Below, one piece after another: positions 23,257 through 32,750 of a stretch of 64,000 bases of DNA (positions are counted from its first letter, which is position 1; each line of letters opens with the position of its first letter). Source of the DNA: Paraphaeosphaeria minitans (taxonomy: Eukaryota > Ascomycota > Dothideomycetes > Pleosporales > Didymosphaeriaceae); NCBI GenBank assembly GCA_015832175.1, contig WJXW01000004.1, positions 1,736,001-1,800,000 on the forward strand, in the 5' to 3' direction. The position numbers were made by a program, and so were the translations under genes. Under the pieces are notes generated by a model. The model worked only from the letters and a program-made list of their open reading frames with translations, searched no databases and was not told where the DNA came from.

Positions 23257-23867
23257 GGTGTTCCGTACGATGCCCGTAGCCTGGGTTGCGAGAGTCTATC
23301 GTGGCTGGCTGTAGGGTAGCCTGGTAGAGCTCGAGTCGCGTAGCGGATCAGTTGGTCTCAATAGCTCTATTGGCCCGGCCTAGTAGGTAGGACTCGACGT
23401 ATGTAGCAGGTCCAAGGGCGTGGTTCGAGAACATGTGGTGACTACCGGGTGTGCTTTTTGCAAACTGGGTTGTAATAAAGTGGTAGATTTGCCAGAGTTT
23501 TCGCAGTTCCGACGTCTAGGTCCTCGAACTTAGAGTCAAAGTGCGGAGGTGTTCGTCTCGCGTGCTGGTTTTCTCATTCCCTGGCTGCTGGTAAATTCGT
23601 GAGTCGAGTGCCACCGAGTCACTGGATCAGCCACACGAATGGGTATGAAAAAAGGTTGAGACTGGGAGTACGGGGATTGACGTAACAAAGGCCTCCTATG
23701 CTCGAATATTTGATCGCTCAAATTCGGAAGGAAAGGGCGACTGTAAGGTGGAGGGTACGGCCAAATGGTTTCGCCGAGCTCCGCGCCCCGCCAAACGCTA
23801 CCTACTACAACTATCCAGCTGCAACCCCCAGCTTGATTTACAAAGATACCCCAGCAAAGCCCCCACA
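23257..23867. promoter_or_regulatory. Divergent promoter between DUF1308 gene and SRP9/21
   Basis: 611 bp between two divergently transcribed genes. No coding frame is credible. Both promoters must lie here. Confidence 0.5.
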
Positions 23868-24419
23868 ATGCCATATCTCGAGACAAGCGCGGAATGGTAC
23901 GAGCAGTCGTCGCTGCTCCTCAAGGCGCGCCCTACCACCGTACGCTCCAAGCCACCATAATATCCTTTGCGCCCCGCTCACTGTGCGCAGACACATATAA
24001 CCTCCAAATACACCGTTCTTAAGCCCAATGCGCGGAAAATTAAAAAGCACACAAAATATCTCGAGAAGCGCGCCGCGCGCCCCGCTGACTCATCGCGGCC
24101 TACATCAGAAGCACCCGCGGCAGACAGCGCGCTGGAACCCAAAGCAACATTCGTGCTAAAGACGTATGATCCGGCCTCGGGGACATGCTTGCAGTACCAG
24201 ACGACCAAGGCTGCGGAGGTTGGCCGGTTAATTGGCAGCTTGGGACGGTTAGGAAGGCACCAGGCTGCGTTACCGGAGGGGATGGAGGATTTGGGTGCGC
24301 CGGCTGAGGCAACGGGAATTTCCACGCCACAAATGGAGGAGGACGTGAAGATGGGCGGGGCACCCGCGGAGGCAAAAGCAAACGGTGGCGGCAAGAAGAA
24401 AAAGAAGGGCAAGAAATGA
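23868..24419 (+). CDS. SRP21: Signal recognition particle subunit SRP9/SRP21
   Basis: Exons are 23868-23939 and 23991-24419, joined by a 51 bp phase-0 intron, giving 166 aa. The start MPYLETSAEWYEQSSLLL then KARPTT/THITSKYT matches the fungal SRP9-21 N-terminus, which packs on the Alu domain of SRP RNA. VLKTYDPASGTCLQYQTTKA and GRLIGSLGRLGRH complete the alpha/beta fold. The tail is acidic, then strongly basic (KKKKKGKK), probably RNA-contacting. The role is elongation arrest and SRP Alu-domain assembly during targeting to the ER. Plain ORF calls miss the 24-codon first exon. Confidence 0.88.
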
Positions 24420-24745
24420 GCGGTCTTGGGCGCAAGGAACAGAATTACAACGAACTGGGTGCGCGAATTCGCCGCGACGTGGTAAGGGTGGTGGGCACCG
24501 CACGCGCAAGGGATAATGCTGTGGGAGGAACGAAGCACAACAATATACGAGCGAAGCACCAGCTTCCATGCTGCGGGAACAGGAGATGCGAATCCACAAT
24601 ATCCATGATCGTGGATCTATCATGGATTTCGATACAATACCACACGCCTAGAATTCAATCAAAGAACTCGCGTAGACCAACATCTCCAACCATGAACAAC
24701 ATCCGCACCCAACGCCCATGAACCACGCCCGCAACAATACGCCAC
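24420..24745. other. Convergent intergenic region
   Basis: 326 bp between two convergent 3' ends. It holds 3' UTRs, with nothing else recognised. Confidence 0.5.
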
Positions 24746-25332
24746 TCAGCTAATCTCAATCACCTCCCCATCGGACTCATACTCGTCATCCCAGTGCCTA
24801 ACCTTCCTCCGCGTAACCAACGGTGCAGGACCTAACACAATTAGCACTTCCTCACACACATCTCACATCATCCCTTCCACTTACCTTCATCATCCTCATC
24901 CACCTCCTCGCCCCTCTCCTTCTTCCCCTTCCGCTCCGTCTCCCACTTTATCCGCAGCCTATCTCTCCGCATATCTTCCTTAACATTATTTCCATCCACT
25001 TCCTCCCACTCGTCAATCTCCTCCGGCGTCTCGAGCCACGCCTCCTGCATGCTCTTGGACATGCCGCTCTGCTTGGGGTCGTGGCGTGGGGGAACGACCG
25101 CCTTGGTGACACGCTTTAGGCCACGAAACAGCGTCATCACTGCGCGCGGGGCCGCGGTGAGGGCGTGCACGGGCGCTGTGAACATGGTGGTTGCGGAGCG
25201 TGGGAGGAGGGTGGTAGGTGCGGTGGTGAAGTGTGCTGTTGAGGATTTGGGGAGGGCGGTTGCTGCGGACGTGGTCGGGGATGATTGGGAAGACGTGTTG
25301 GCGCTTGTACTGCCGGCGTCGTGGGATTTCAT
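24746..25332 (-). CDS. Acidic protein of unknown function
   Basis: Exons are 25332-24885 and 24831-24746 with a 53 bp phase-1 intron (GTAAGT donor, GCTAAT branch, TTAG acceptor), giving 177 aa. The first 50 residues are Ser/Thr/Ala-rich and might form a mitochondrial or low-complexity leader. The conserved-looking part is RGLKRVTKAVVPPRHDPK, then QEAWLETPEEIDEWEEV and RRDRLRIKWETERKGKK. The spliced C-terminus (RRKVRHWDDEYESDGEVIEI) is acidic. I do not recognise the family. Splice phase and the sensible C-terminus support a real gene. The start lies only about 36 bp from a long (GT)n tract. Confidence 0.65.
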
Positions 25333-25365
25333 GATGCCGGTGGCGGTGATGCTGTTGGTAACGTA

Positions 25366-25440
<75 letters not shown>

Positions 25441-26153
25441 TGTCAGTTCCTCGTGTTTGGAAGATATTCTACCCGGCGTGCGTTGATGTACTCGTGGGTG
25501 GAATGGCCTGGTCCTAAACTAACGTGCTGTTGGCAGCGGGTTTTCACATAAGGGTAGTGAGGTCCGCGGCTGTGTTGGCGCTCATATTGACCGTAGCGTA
25601 TCCCGGCAGTGAAACAATGTCTTTGCTTTACACTCGGATGGTGCGAGCACCGTGGGCAGCCTCAACCAAAGCTTCAAGCTTTCTAATCAGATGTCCGCTG
25701 GTAGTTCTATCCTGTTCTGCCTATTGAGGTATTCAGATGTGAGTCTCAATAGAAAATCCTTTTGGCACATAATTGCATGCCCCAGTGATTATGTCGACCA
25801 AAGCACCTTGCAATATATTGCACGTACCACAAGGGCATGATGCCAGACCCTACTACCTTACATCCAGGCTTCCACACTTCAGGTCGCTAACAGAGTATAG
25901 TATATCCGCGATATCTGGAAAGAGTCCATTTTTGGAGACGGACAGAAATTTCCTGCATCTCTAGCTATCCTCCCCATTTGGTACATGTCGAGATGGAATC
26001 CAGATAGTTATTGGTTAATCTCGCAGTGATAAGCCTACCTAGTACACATAATGGACGTATTCGCCCCACCTAGATCATTTTTCTGCACTCAAAATGCCTT
26101 CAAGATACTCTCGTCCCGCCCAACGTCGATATATACCGTGTATATCCTACTAG
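25333..26153. other. Intergenic with microsatellite
   Basis: 821 bp; apart from the (GT)n tract listed separately I see no gene. The first part must carry the promoter of the minus-strand gene ending at 25332. Confidence 0.5.
25369..25439. repeat. (GT)n microsatellite, about 35 units
   Basis: Uninterrupted GT dinucleotide run of about 71 bp. On the minus strand it reads (AC)n and lies about 36-107 bp upstream of the ATG at 25332, so it is in the promoter or 5' UTR of that gene. Confidence 0.97.
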
Positions 26154-26639
26154 ATGGACAATCGTGTCTGCAATTTGGAAACGTCTTCGCGCATCAGAAT
26201 CAACAACGAAGCACCAGCACTCATGACTCCCTTCCGCCAGACCTCCACGACAGGATTGACGAAGTTTTGCTGTACACATTTTCACGTCCCTTGGATGGCA
26301 TCTGTAGGGAGAAATATCGAAACATCAGCAGGCAGGGCTCTCTTCCACTTTCTGGATCTTTCGCGGGAAATCCGCGACATAATTTGCAAGGTCCTGCTAT
26401 GCACACATCCACTTCGCGAAGATGAAGTGCGTGGTCACGAACTTCACAAAAGGAACATCAACCCGAGCATCTTGTGCTTGTCCTAGCAGGTGTATGCTCA
26501 AAGCTACGATGTCATGGTCAAGACCAACCGCTCGTCCACGTCTGGTTTACGGGCGGCGTCATCCACTCTGACTTCGGATGGGGGCATCTTCGATGAAAAC
26601 AAAGGGAAACAAGGCCCCACCTGGGGTTTCCAAGACTAG
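26154..26639 (+). pseudogene. Decayed fungal F-box-like gene fragment
   Basis: The frame contains FHFLDLSREIRDIICKVLL, close to the fungal LDLPxEIRDxIY pattern. It stops at TAG (26484-26486) and continues directly in the same frame as QVYAQSYDVMVKTNR, a typical next block of that family (CKQVYAESY...). Just after it the better frame shifts: LVHVWFTGGVIHSDFGWG begins at 26531. The original frame then recovers with GIFDENKGKQGPTWGFQD before TAG at 26637-26639. One nonsense codon plus a compensating pair of frame changes indicates a dead gene. The true 5' end is unknown; 26154 is only the first ATG. Confidence 0.5.
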
Positions 26640-27758
26640 GTACGCTCTGCGCGTGACAATCGGCAACAGTTGCAAGTGAAACGAAGAGGGCCATTCCCGT
26701 ATAACTGGCATAGCGGAGCCTGGTAAGGAAATGATGCTTTTCGCGGATGTCGACCTGTTGTGCCAGTCTCTCATGAATTCCGGATTGGTTTACAACTTTT
26801 GTTGCTGGGATAGGTATCCCGTTGCTGGGTATCGAGGGCGCTCCGATTTTGGCATCTCCGCCAGCCATGCTGGAGCCACCTATCAAATAATTCTAGTATA
26901 CCAGAACCTAGAAAGAGCTTCTGATCCCGTTCGTAAAAGAGCTTTGAAACCTCCCACAGACTACTTTCAGCGGGCATATGAATCAAGGAGTGGCGCGAAG
27001 GGCTTTGAAATGCTTTTCATTGGACAAGGTTCGATAACCACCGGGACTTTTGCGCGCTGGACTTAGTGATAGGCTGCCCAAACGCAATATGCTAGAGTGT
27101 TGCGGTGAACAGCGACGAAGCAGTACCAATGCCGGCGTGGCGCGCCACACTCTGCTTGCGGCTGCTGCTGTGCTGCTGTGCTGCAAGGCCCAAAGTCGAG
27201 CAGTGACCAGCTCATGGATGGAAAAAGAAGATTAATGGCGACAGCGGGGTTTCGTGCCAGCGTTTGGGTATGACTATTGCACAAACAAATTGGAAGAATA
27301 GGTAGCCGTCCGAAGCACATGGGTAGGTACGGTGGTGTTCCTCAACTTTCCCTTCTGTCGGTGCGTGCTCACTCACTGCTGTCAGACGCTGAAAATGCGG
27401 AGTGTGAGGGAATAAGTATTTTCGAACTGCGCTTAATGAGGTTTCACATATGTGAACATGCTGGATGAGATGGTCGACGGATATAGATGAGCTTGCGGAC
27501 TTAGCCTAATGCCGAGGTACCGAGAGGCCACACGTGACCTCATCGATAGTGCACAAAACGTCATCTCTCAGTTTGTTCACAGAACCCCGGCGCAATTACT
27601 TCTACGCTGCTTCTCAATGAGCTTACTTGCCAATTGTATAAGGCGATATACATTTAGGTTCTCTGCTCGATTAATCACTATAGTAAGTCGGGCCGTCGCA
27701 ACACCTTCTGTTTGCGATAGGTAGAGCTAACGTTGTGAAGCCGACCGCACCCCGCACC
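26640..27758. other. Intergenic, no gene seen
   Basis: 1.1 kb after the decayed fragment. Possible further remnants cannot be recognised. The last few hundred bases carry the glyoxalase II promoter. Confidence 0.45.
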
Positions 27759-28781
27759 ATGCATATCCAATCGATTCCCATGTGTAAGAGCACAGTGATA
27801 CAACACGATAGCATATACTGAACGGATGGCAGGGGAGGGCACGGGCAACAACTACGCCTACCTCGTGACCGATGACAAGTCTAAGGAATCAGTCATCATT
27901 GACCCTGCAAACCCTCCTGAGTAGGCCTAATATGCTCTGCTAAACTTGGAACGTACACTAATTATTACAATCAGAGTCCTACCCGTCTTGAAGGAGAAGA
28001 CTGCCAGCAGCGCTATCAAGCTTTCGAAGATAATAAACACTCACCAGTAGGTGAATCTGCATGTCTAACATAACGTGCGCTAATTATCGTAAGCCACCAC
28101 GACCACGCAGGAGGCAACTCTGAGATCGTAAGCTCATCGGGATATTGTTGTGGATATGTCTGACTGTTGAACAGCTCAAGCACTACACGCTCCCGGTCAT
28201 TGGTGGAAAGGACTGCACCCAGGTGTCTGAGACCCCAGCACATAAGTCGCAGTTCACGATCGGCGAGAGCATCAAGGTGACTGCGCTTCACACGCCATGC
28301 CACACTCAGGACAGCATCTGTTTCTACTTCGAGGACGGAACTGATCGTGCTGTGTTCACCGGCGATACTCTCTTCATCGGTGGTTGCGGTCGCTTCTTCG
28401 AAGGCAACGCAACTGAGATGCACAAAGCACTTAATGAGGTCCTCGCTGCACTTCCAGACGATACCAAGGTCTACCCAGGCCACGAGTACACAAAGGGCAA
28501 CGTGCGCTTCGCTAAGAAGGTGTTGGACAATGAGGCCATCCGGAAGCTCGATGAATACTCCCAAGCAAACAAGGAGACCCAAGGCAAATTCACCATTGGC
28601 GATGAGAAGGTACGTTTTATGGATTTAAGCTACTATACGCACGCCCTGAAAACATCACTAACAATAATAGCAACACAATGTGTTCATGCGTGTCAATGAT
28701 CCAGACATTCAGAAGCTGGTCGGTAAAGATGAGCCCGTTGAAGTTATGAAGGCGCTCCGCGCGATGAAAGATCGGTCTTGA
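27759..28781 (+). CDS. GLO2: Hydroxyacylglutathione hydrolase (glyoxalase II)
   Basis: Hydrolyses S-D-lactoylglutathione to D-lactate and glutathione, the second step of methylglyoxal detoxification. Six exons: 27759-27783, 27833-27920, 27975-28046, 28094-28127, 28175-28609 and 28671-28781; 254 aa, the usual length. Splicing creates MHIQSIPMWEGTGNNYAYLV, the standard fungal start. The metal-binding motif THHHHDHAGGN is formed across the exon 3/4 junction. Other metal ligands are visible in HTPCHT, FTGDTLFIGGCGRF and YPGHEYT. The C-terminus (QHNVFMRVND) is the glutathione-binding part. No N-terminal targeting peptide is seen, so it is likely cytosolic. All introns are GT-AG, 46-61 bp. Confidence 0.93.
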
Positions 28782-29149
28782 GGAATGAATAAGCATAGCC
28801 TTGCTTTTTGTTCCATGTAGAAGTAGGAATTGAAATGTGAAAATACGAATCTCACTGACATGCGCGACTTAAATTTGAGCAAGTATATTCGCCAGTGGAA
28901 TCTATCTACGCACCGGCCAGAATTCAGGTCACATCGACCAGTCGCAGCCGGCCCCGGAATCATAGAAACATACCCATACCCTCTGTCGCCTCCACTGCGC
29001 ACCCTGTGAAGGTGGTCAACCAAAGGCTTGGCCCTGCGCGACACGTAACCCTTTCCGACCGGGTTGCAACGAGACGACGATCGAAGCCACTAAATATCAC
29101 TCAACCGAATTTGTATCTACATCTGACGTTGGCCACCTATCCAAGGCCG
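28782..29149. other. Intergenic
   Basis: 368 bp upstream of the membrane-protein gene. An open frame extends back to 28895 but without an ATG and with unprotein-like composition. Confidence 0.4.
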
Positions 29150-30311
29150 ATGAACTCAGGCGTCGCAGCAGCACACACAATCAAGAGCATGGACGGACGC
29201 ATTTGCAAGGGTTCCCAGAAGAACTTCCTCAAGACTGACAATGCGCTCACACCCCCACCTTGCAAATGGCACCTGGGTAAATATTGGAAAAAGCTATGGA
29301 CGAACGATATCCGCCCTACGGTGGCCGTTGCTTGTAATACATGGTTTCATCTGATATCCATTATCTTAGGTGGGGTCTTCAACCTTCTCCAGGCCCACCT
29401 CTTCACTGCAGTAGTGGCCTGGCTATTTCCCCGACCGATCTTGAAGCTGCTAAAGTACTCCATCGTGGGTGCTGTCGGTCATCTTGTCCTTGGACTGGCG
29501 TCTCTACGATGGTTCAAGGAATATCGCAATGAGACCCTACCGTTGATCAAGCTTTTTGGTTACGAGTTCACGGTACGCAATGAATACAAGTACAAGCCAG
29601 AAATGGTGAAGCGGGTGTTCGAAGGAAGTGGACCCAATTCAGGCCCAACCGCTTACTGCCCCGCTTCAAGCCGAGAGAAAGTATCGACCACATGTTCCTA
29701 TTCCAGATCGGTACCTCGCACCTATTTACACTACTGACACCGACGCCACTACTTCATCCCGGGATTTCTCCTCAGAGATTCTGGTGCAAACGGTTGGTGT
29801 CGTATTCTTTCAAGGCGGTCTCTTGGACAAGATTGAAAACCGTCGACTCCTCCGCATTCAAATCACAAAAGCATTCCTCGAGCGTACAGATAACCTCATC
29901 CGCAATCTTACGGATCTCCTAGCCGATCTCGCACCGCCAATCCACAACGCAGTCCTCATCACGCACCTGCGCATCGCAAATAAAGACAACCTGCAAGTCT
30001 TAGCCAAGCAGATCCGCCGGTTTCTGTACAAGAGTATCGATAAGAAGCACTTCGACCACGCCTGGTGGCATGGCCGCAACTACCCTGCCACACCCCGGGC
30101 ACTGGACCTCGAGGAGCTGAACACCTGGGTCAAGATATGTCTTCATATGCTTGTCATGAAGAAGCGCGTGAAGTTGCAGTTTAATTTGGATGCGGCAAAC
30201 GAGAAGCTAGTGAAGGAGTTGTTGAAGAGCTTCTCCGAAGAAACCCAGGAATCGTATGGAGCGAGTAAGGGAGGTAGCGAAGAGGCAGAAGCAGGGGGCT
30301 TCCCAGAATGA
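29150..30311 (+). CDS. Membrane protein of unknown function
   Basis: Exons are 29150-29572 and 29643-30311; a 70 bp phase-0 intron (GTACGC donor, TTCAG acceptor) corrects the frame between two long open segments, giving 363 aa. Two hydrophobic stretches follow a lysine-rich N-terminus: WFHLISIILGGVFNLLQAHL..VVAWLF and YSIVGAVGHLVLGLASL. The second exon is soluble, with charged helices (ILVQTVGVVFFQGGLLDKIE, VLAKQIRRFLYKSIDKKHFD, LEELNTWVKICLHMLVMKKR). I do not recognise the family. The start at MNSGVAAAHT is the first ATG in the frame. The intron lacks a strong branch point, so a frameshift or a different splice is possible. Confidence 0.5.
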
Positions 30312-30901
30312 ACATGAGCAGCCGAAATTTGGGAATGTAGTAGATGGAGTGAAGTACAGCGGCGTGGCAGGCGATCTGGCAGGCCTTGGACAGACTGGCG
30401 CGGTGAAGGTTCATCTGACTTGATGCACGGGCGTAATTGGTTGAGCAGCAGAGCTCCGAGGATTTTTAATAGTGAGTGCGATTGAAACGGAAAATTCATG
30501 TTGTATGTAAAGAAAACATGGTAGCAACAAAAGAGTTGATTCGTCCAATCAAGCGCAGTTACAAATGGGTATCAATATGCTCGTCTATCTGTCCTTCTTC
30601 GCGTTTCCTCCATTATAAATGCTCTCTCTCTCTTTCTAGCGCCAGTGTAGGCCTCTGTCTAATGTCCGTTTTGTATTAGCTTGTTCCCATGTCCTATCAT
30701 TTCTTCGATGGGTTGAGAACATTGTGCGACGTTGCTGATGCAAATGCTGCGGAATGTATTTAGTAGCCCGTTTGGTTTATACGATCACTCGCGATGTGAC
30801 AGATGTGCTGTGTGGGTATGTGTGACACTGAACTGCCTTTGCATATCCCTTTTTGTTCCAAGTTTATGCGAACGCATCGCCCAAGGGTTGCAGGTGGACT
30901 T
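30312..30901. other. Convergent intergenic region
   Basis: 590 bp between convergent 3' ends; a CT-rich run near 30620-30640. No gene seen. Confidence 0.5.
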
Positions 30902-32292
30902 TCAAAGAAATACCATAGCGGAGAATAAACTCAACCAAGCAAAGGTACTGACGGTAATAGGATCCAAAGAGGGTGAAGACCAGGATCCGGTATCGGTAGG
31001 AGCAGAGGTTGGCAGACAACTGGGCAAACAAGCGGGGAAATCAGAGGAAAACCCAGTGGAGAGTATGTAAACCATGCTGGAGTCTGTTGTGGTCTCAGCG
31101 GGGTTGATTGCAGGCGTGGTGCTAGGAGCCGTCGTCTCCATCACGACTGGCTCAACGGACGTGGTTGACTCTTCTTCATCGGTCGATGAATCCGGCTCGT
31201 CAGGCGTGGTGGGTCCATTAGGCGTGGAAGGCTCATCAGGTGTGGAAGGCTCATCAGGTGTGGAAGGTTCTGGTGCATCAGATGGATCCCCATCCTCCGC
31301 AATGTTGGCGAAATGTGCAAACTTTGCAGATGTGACAGTTTCATCAGTTGGCAAACGTGGACAATAAGTGTTGAAGTGGTACGCTGTGCTTCCGAAATCG
31401 CACCAGTCATCATCGTTTTCATCCATCCCCCCACATTTGTTGGTAACACCCGCACAAGCGCTGGCTAGAGAGTTCCACTGGTCGGGTACGTAGTATGTCC
31501 CAGAATAGCATGCGCAATCCGGTCCTGCGTCCCCACAATAAGATCTAAGGGATGACCAAGCTCTACATGCATCTTTTGAATTGGTAGGGTTGAATCTAGC
31601 AGTGACCGGATGCTCATCCGGCGATGATGCAGTTCTGGTTATCCTAATTGGCTTCCCTGTAGGGCGATTCTCCCAGCCGCTGGGAAATGGGTTCTGAGTA
31701 CTGGTGGCGTCCGTATATGGGTTCTCGGTCCCAGTTGGAAGGTAATTTTCTTCCGCTGCGAAAAAGTCGTACATCTTGGAGTAGAAGGCAAGGTTGGGTT
31801 CGTCAAAGTCTACACGTGGGTCAGATTGTCGCTCTCATATAGAGCGTATGACTTACTCTCAAACAGCACTTGCTCATCTCCTTCCTCTTCTTCGTATGAC
31901 CCTAGAGAGAAGACTGAGGCATCGTCTTCGACCGTTATCTCCTCTTCTCGTGGCAGTGGCTTGAGCTTGGGAAGAGTTTTCCTGCCACGGCTGGATCCGC
32001 CCCTGTTGTTCCTACCGCTTCCACCTTTTCCACTCCCGCTTCCGCCTCTGCTTCCACTTCCGCTGCCTGCAGCTGGTCGACCGCCACTACCACCCCCGCT
32101 ACCAGAGCCACGCCTGATAGGTGTGAACACCTTCTGTGCGATGGAAATCGATTTATGAGCGACTGGGACGGGACTTGCCGCTACCGGGACTGGCCTTGAG
32201 ATTGGAAGGGGTTCTAAAGCATTGCAAAGTGACACAAACACCACAAGAGCGCAATGAAACATCTGTAGACCTGATGAGGCCTTGCAAAACAT
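30902..32292 (-). CDS. Secreted cysteine-rich, probably GPI-anchored protein (paralog A)
   Basis: Exons are 32292-31857 and 31809-30902 with a 47 bp phase-1 intron, giving 447 aa. An N-terminal hydrophobic leader (MFHCALVVFVSLCNALE; start at 32292 or the Met ten codons later) suggests secretion. A Gly/Ser/Arg-rich stretch follows, then an acidic block with DEQVLFEN/FDEPNLAFY spanning the splice. Next is a cysteine-rich domain (CRAWSSLRSYCG, DCACYSGTYYVPDQW, CAGVTNKCGG, DDWCDFGSTAYHFNTYC), then Pro/Ser/Thr repeats (PSTPDE units) and a hydrophobic C-terminal tail (FAWLSLFSAMVFL) like a GPI signal. The domain order looks like a fungal cell-surface protein; the function is unknown. The smaller gene at 35227-35637 shares the DEQ block and the intron. 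Confidence 0.72.
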
Positions 32293-32750
32293 CTTGGAAA
32301 GTCGAACGTCGATTAGTAGCTGCATGACCCCCTAGCCAGAAGTATAAAGTGCCCACTGTTATGGTTATACATGGACCGTCCCGCTCCTGGGGCTGTGCCA
32401 GATTGCGACCGCAGCAGTAACCAGATTTGGTAGGTTGAGATTGACGAGGCTGGTGGCATGGGCATTCATTGGAGCTGGCCTGATTTTGGCCCCCAACGAC
32501 TGCCCCGTGGGCTCAGCCACGAAAGGCTGTCTTCGCAAATCTTGTAACCGAGACCAATTACTGGAAATAGCTCGCTGCGATTGCTAAAAAAAACTGCGAT
32601 CAACAAGATTTCGCGTCTGGCCTGAAATCTAGGCCGACACTTGTTCGCTCAGGCCGACATTTGCATCACTCTGTAACACCATGGTAGTACGGAGACTACA
32701 TTATCAATACATCTTGCATACAGCCACGAATCCTATTCAATCGCTCTCAT
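32293..32750. promoter_or_regulatory. Divergent intergenic region, paralog A / HET gene
   Basis: 458 bp between the starts of the minus-strand secreted protein and the plus-strand HET gene; both promoters must lie here. AGGCCGACA occurs twice (32630-32638 and 32651-32659), a possible short repeated element. Confidence 0.45.

Noticed and set aside
32038..32110. Gly/Ser-rich repeat read as a possible transposon or CRISPR-like repeat
   Set aside because: It is coding low complexity within the secreted HET-flanking protein; repeats are short, irregular and without spacers.
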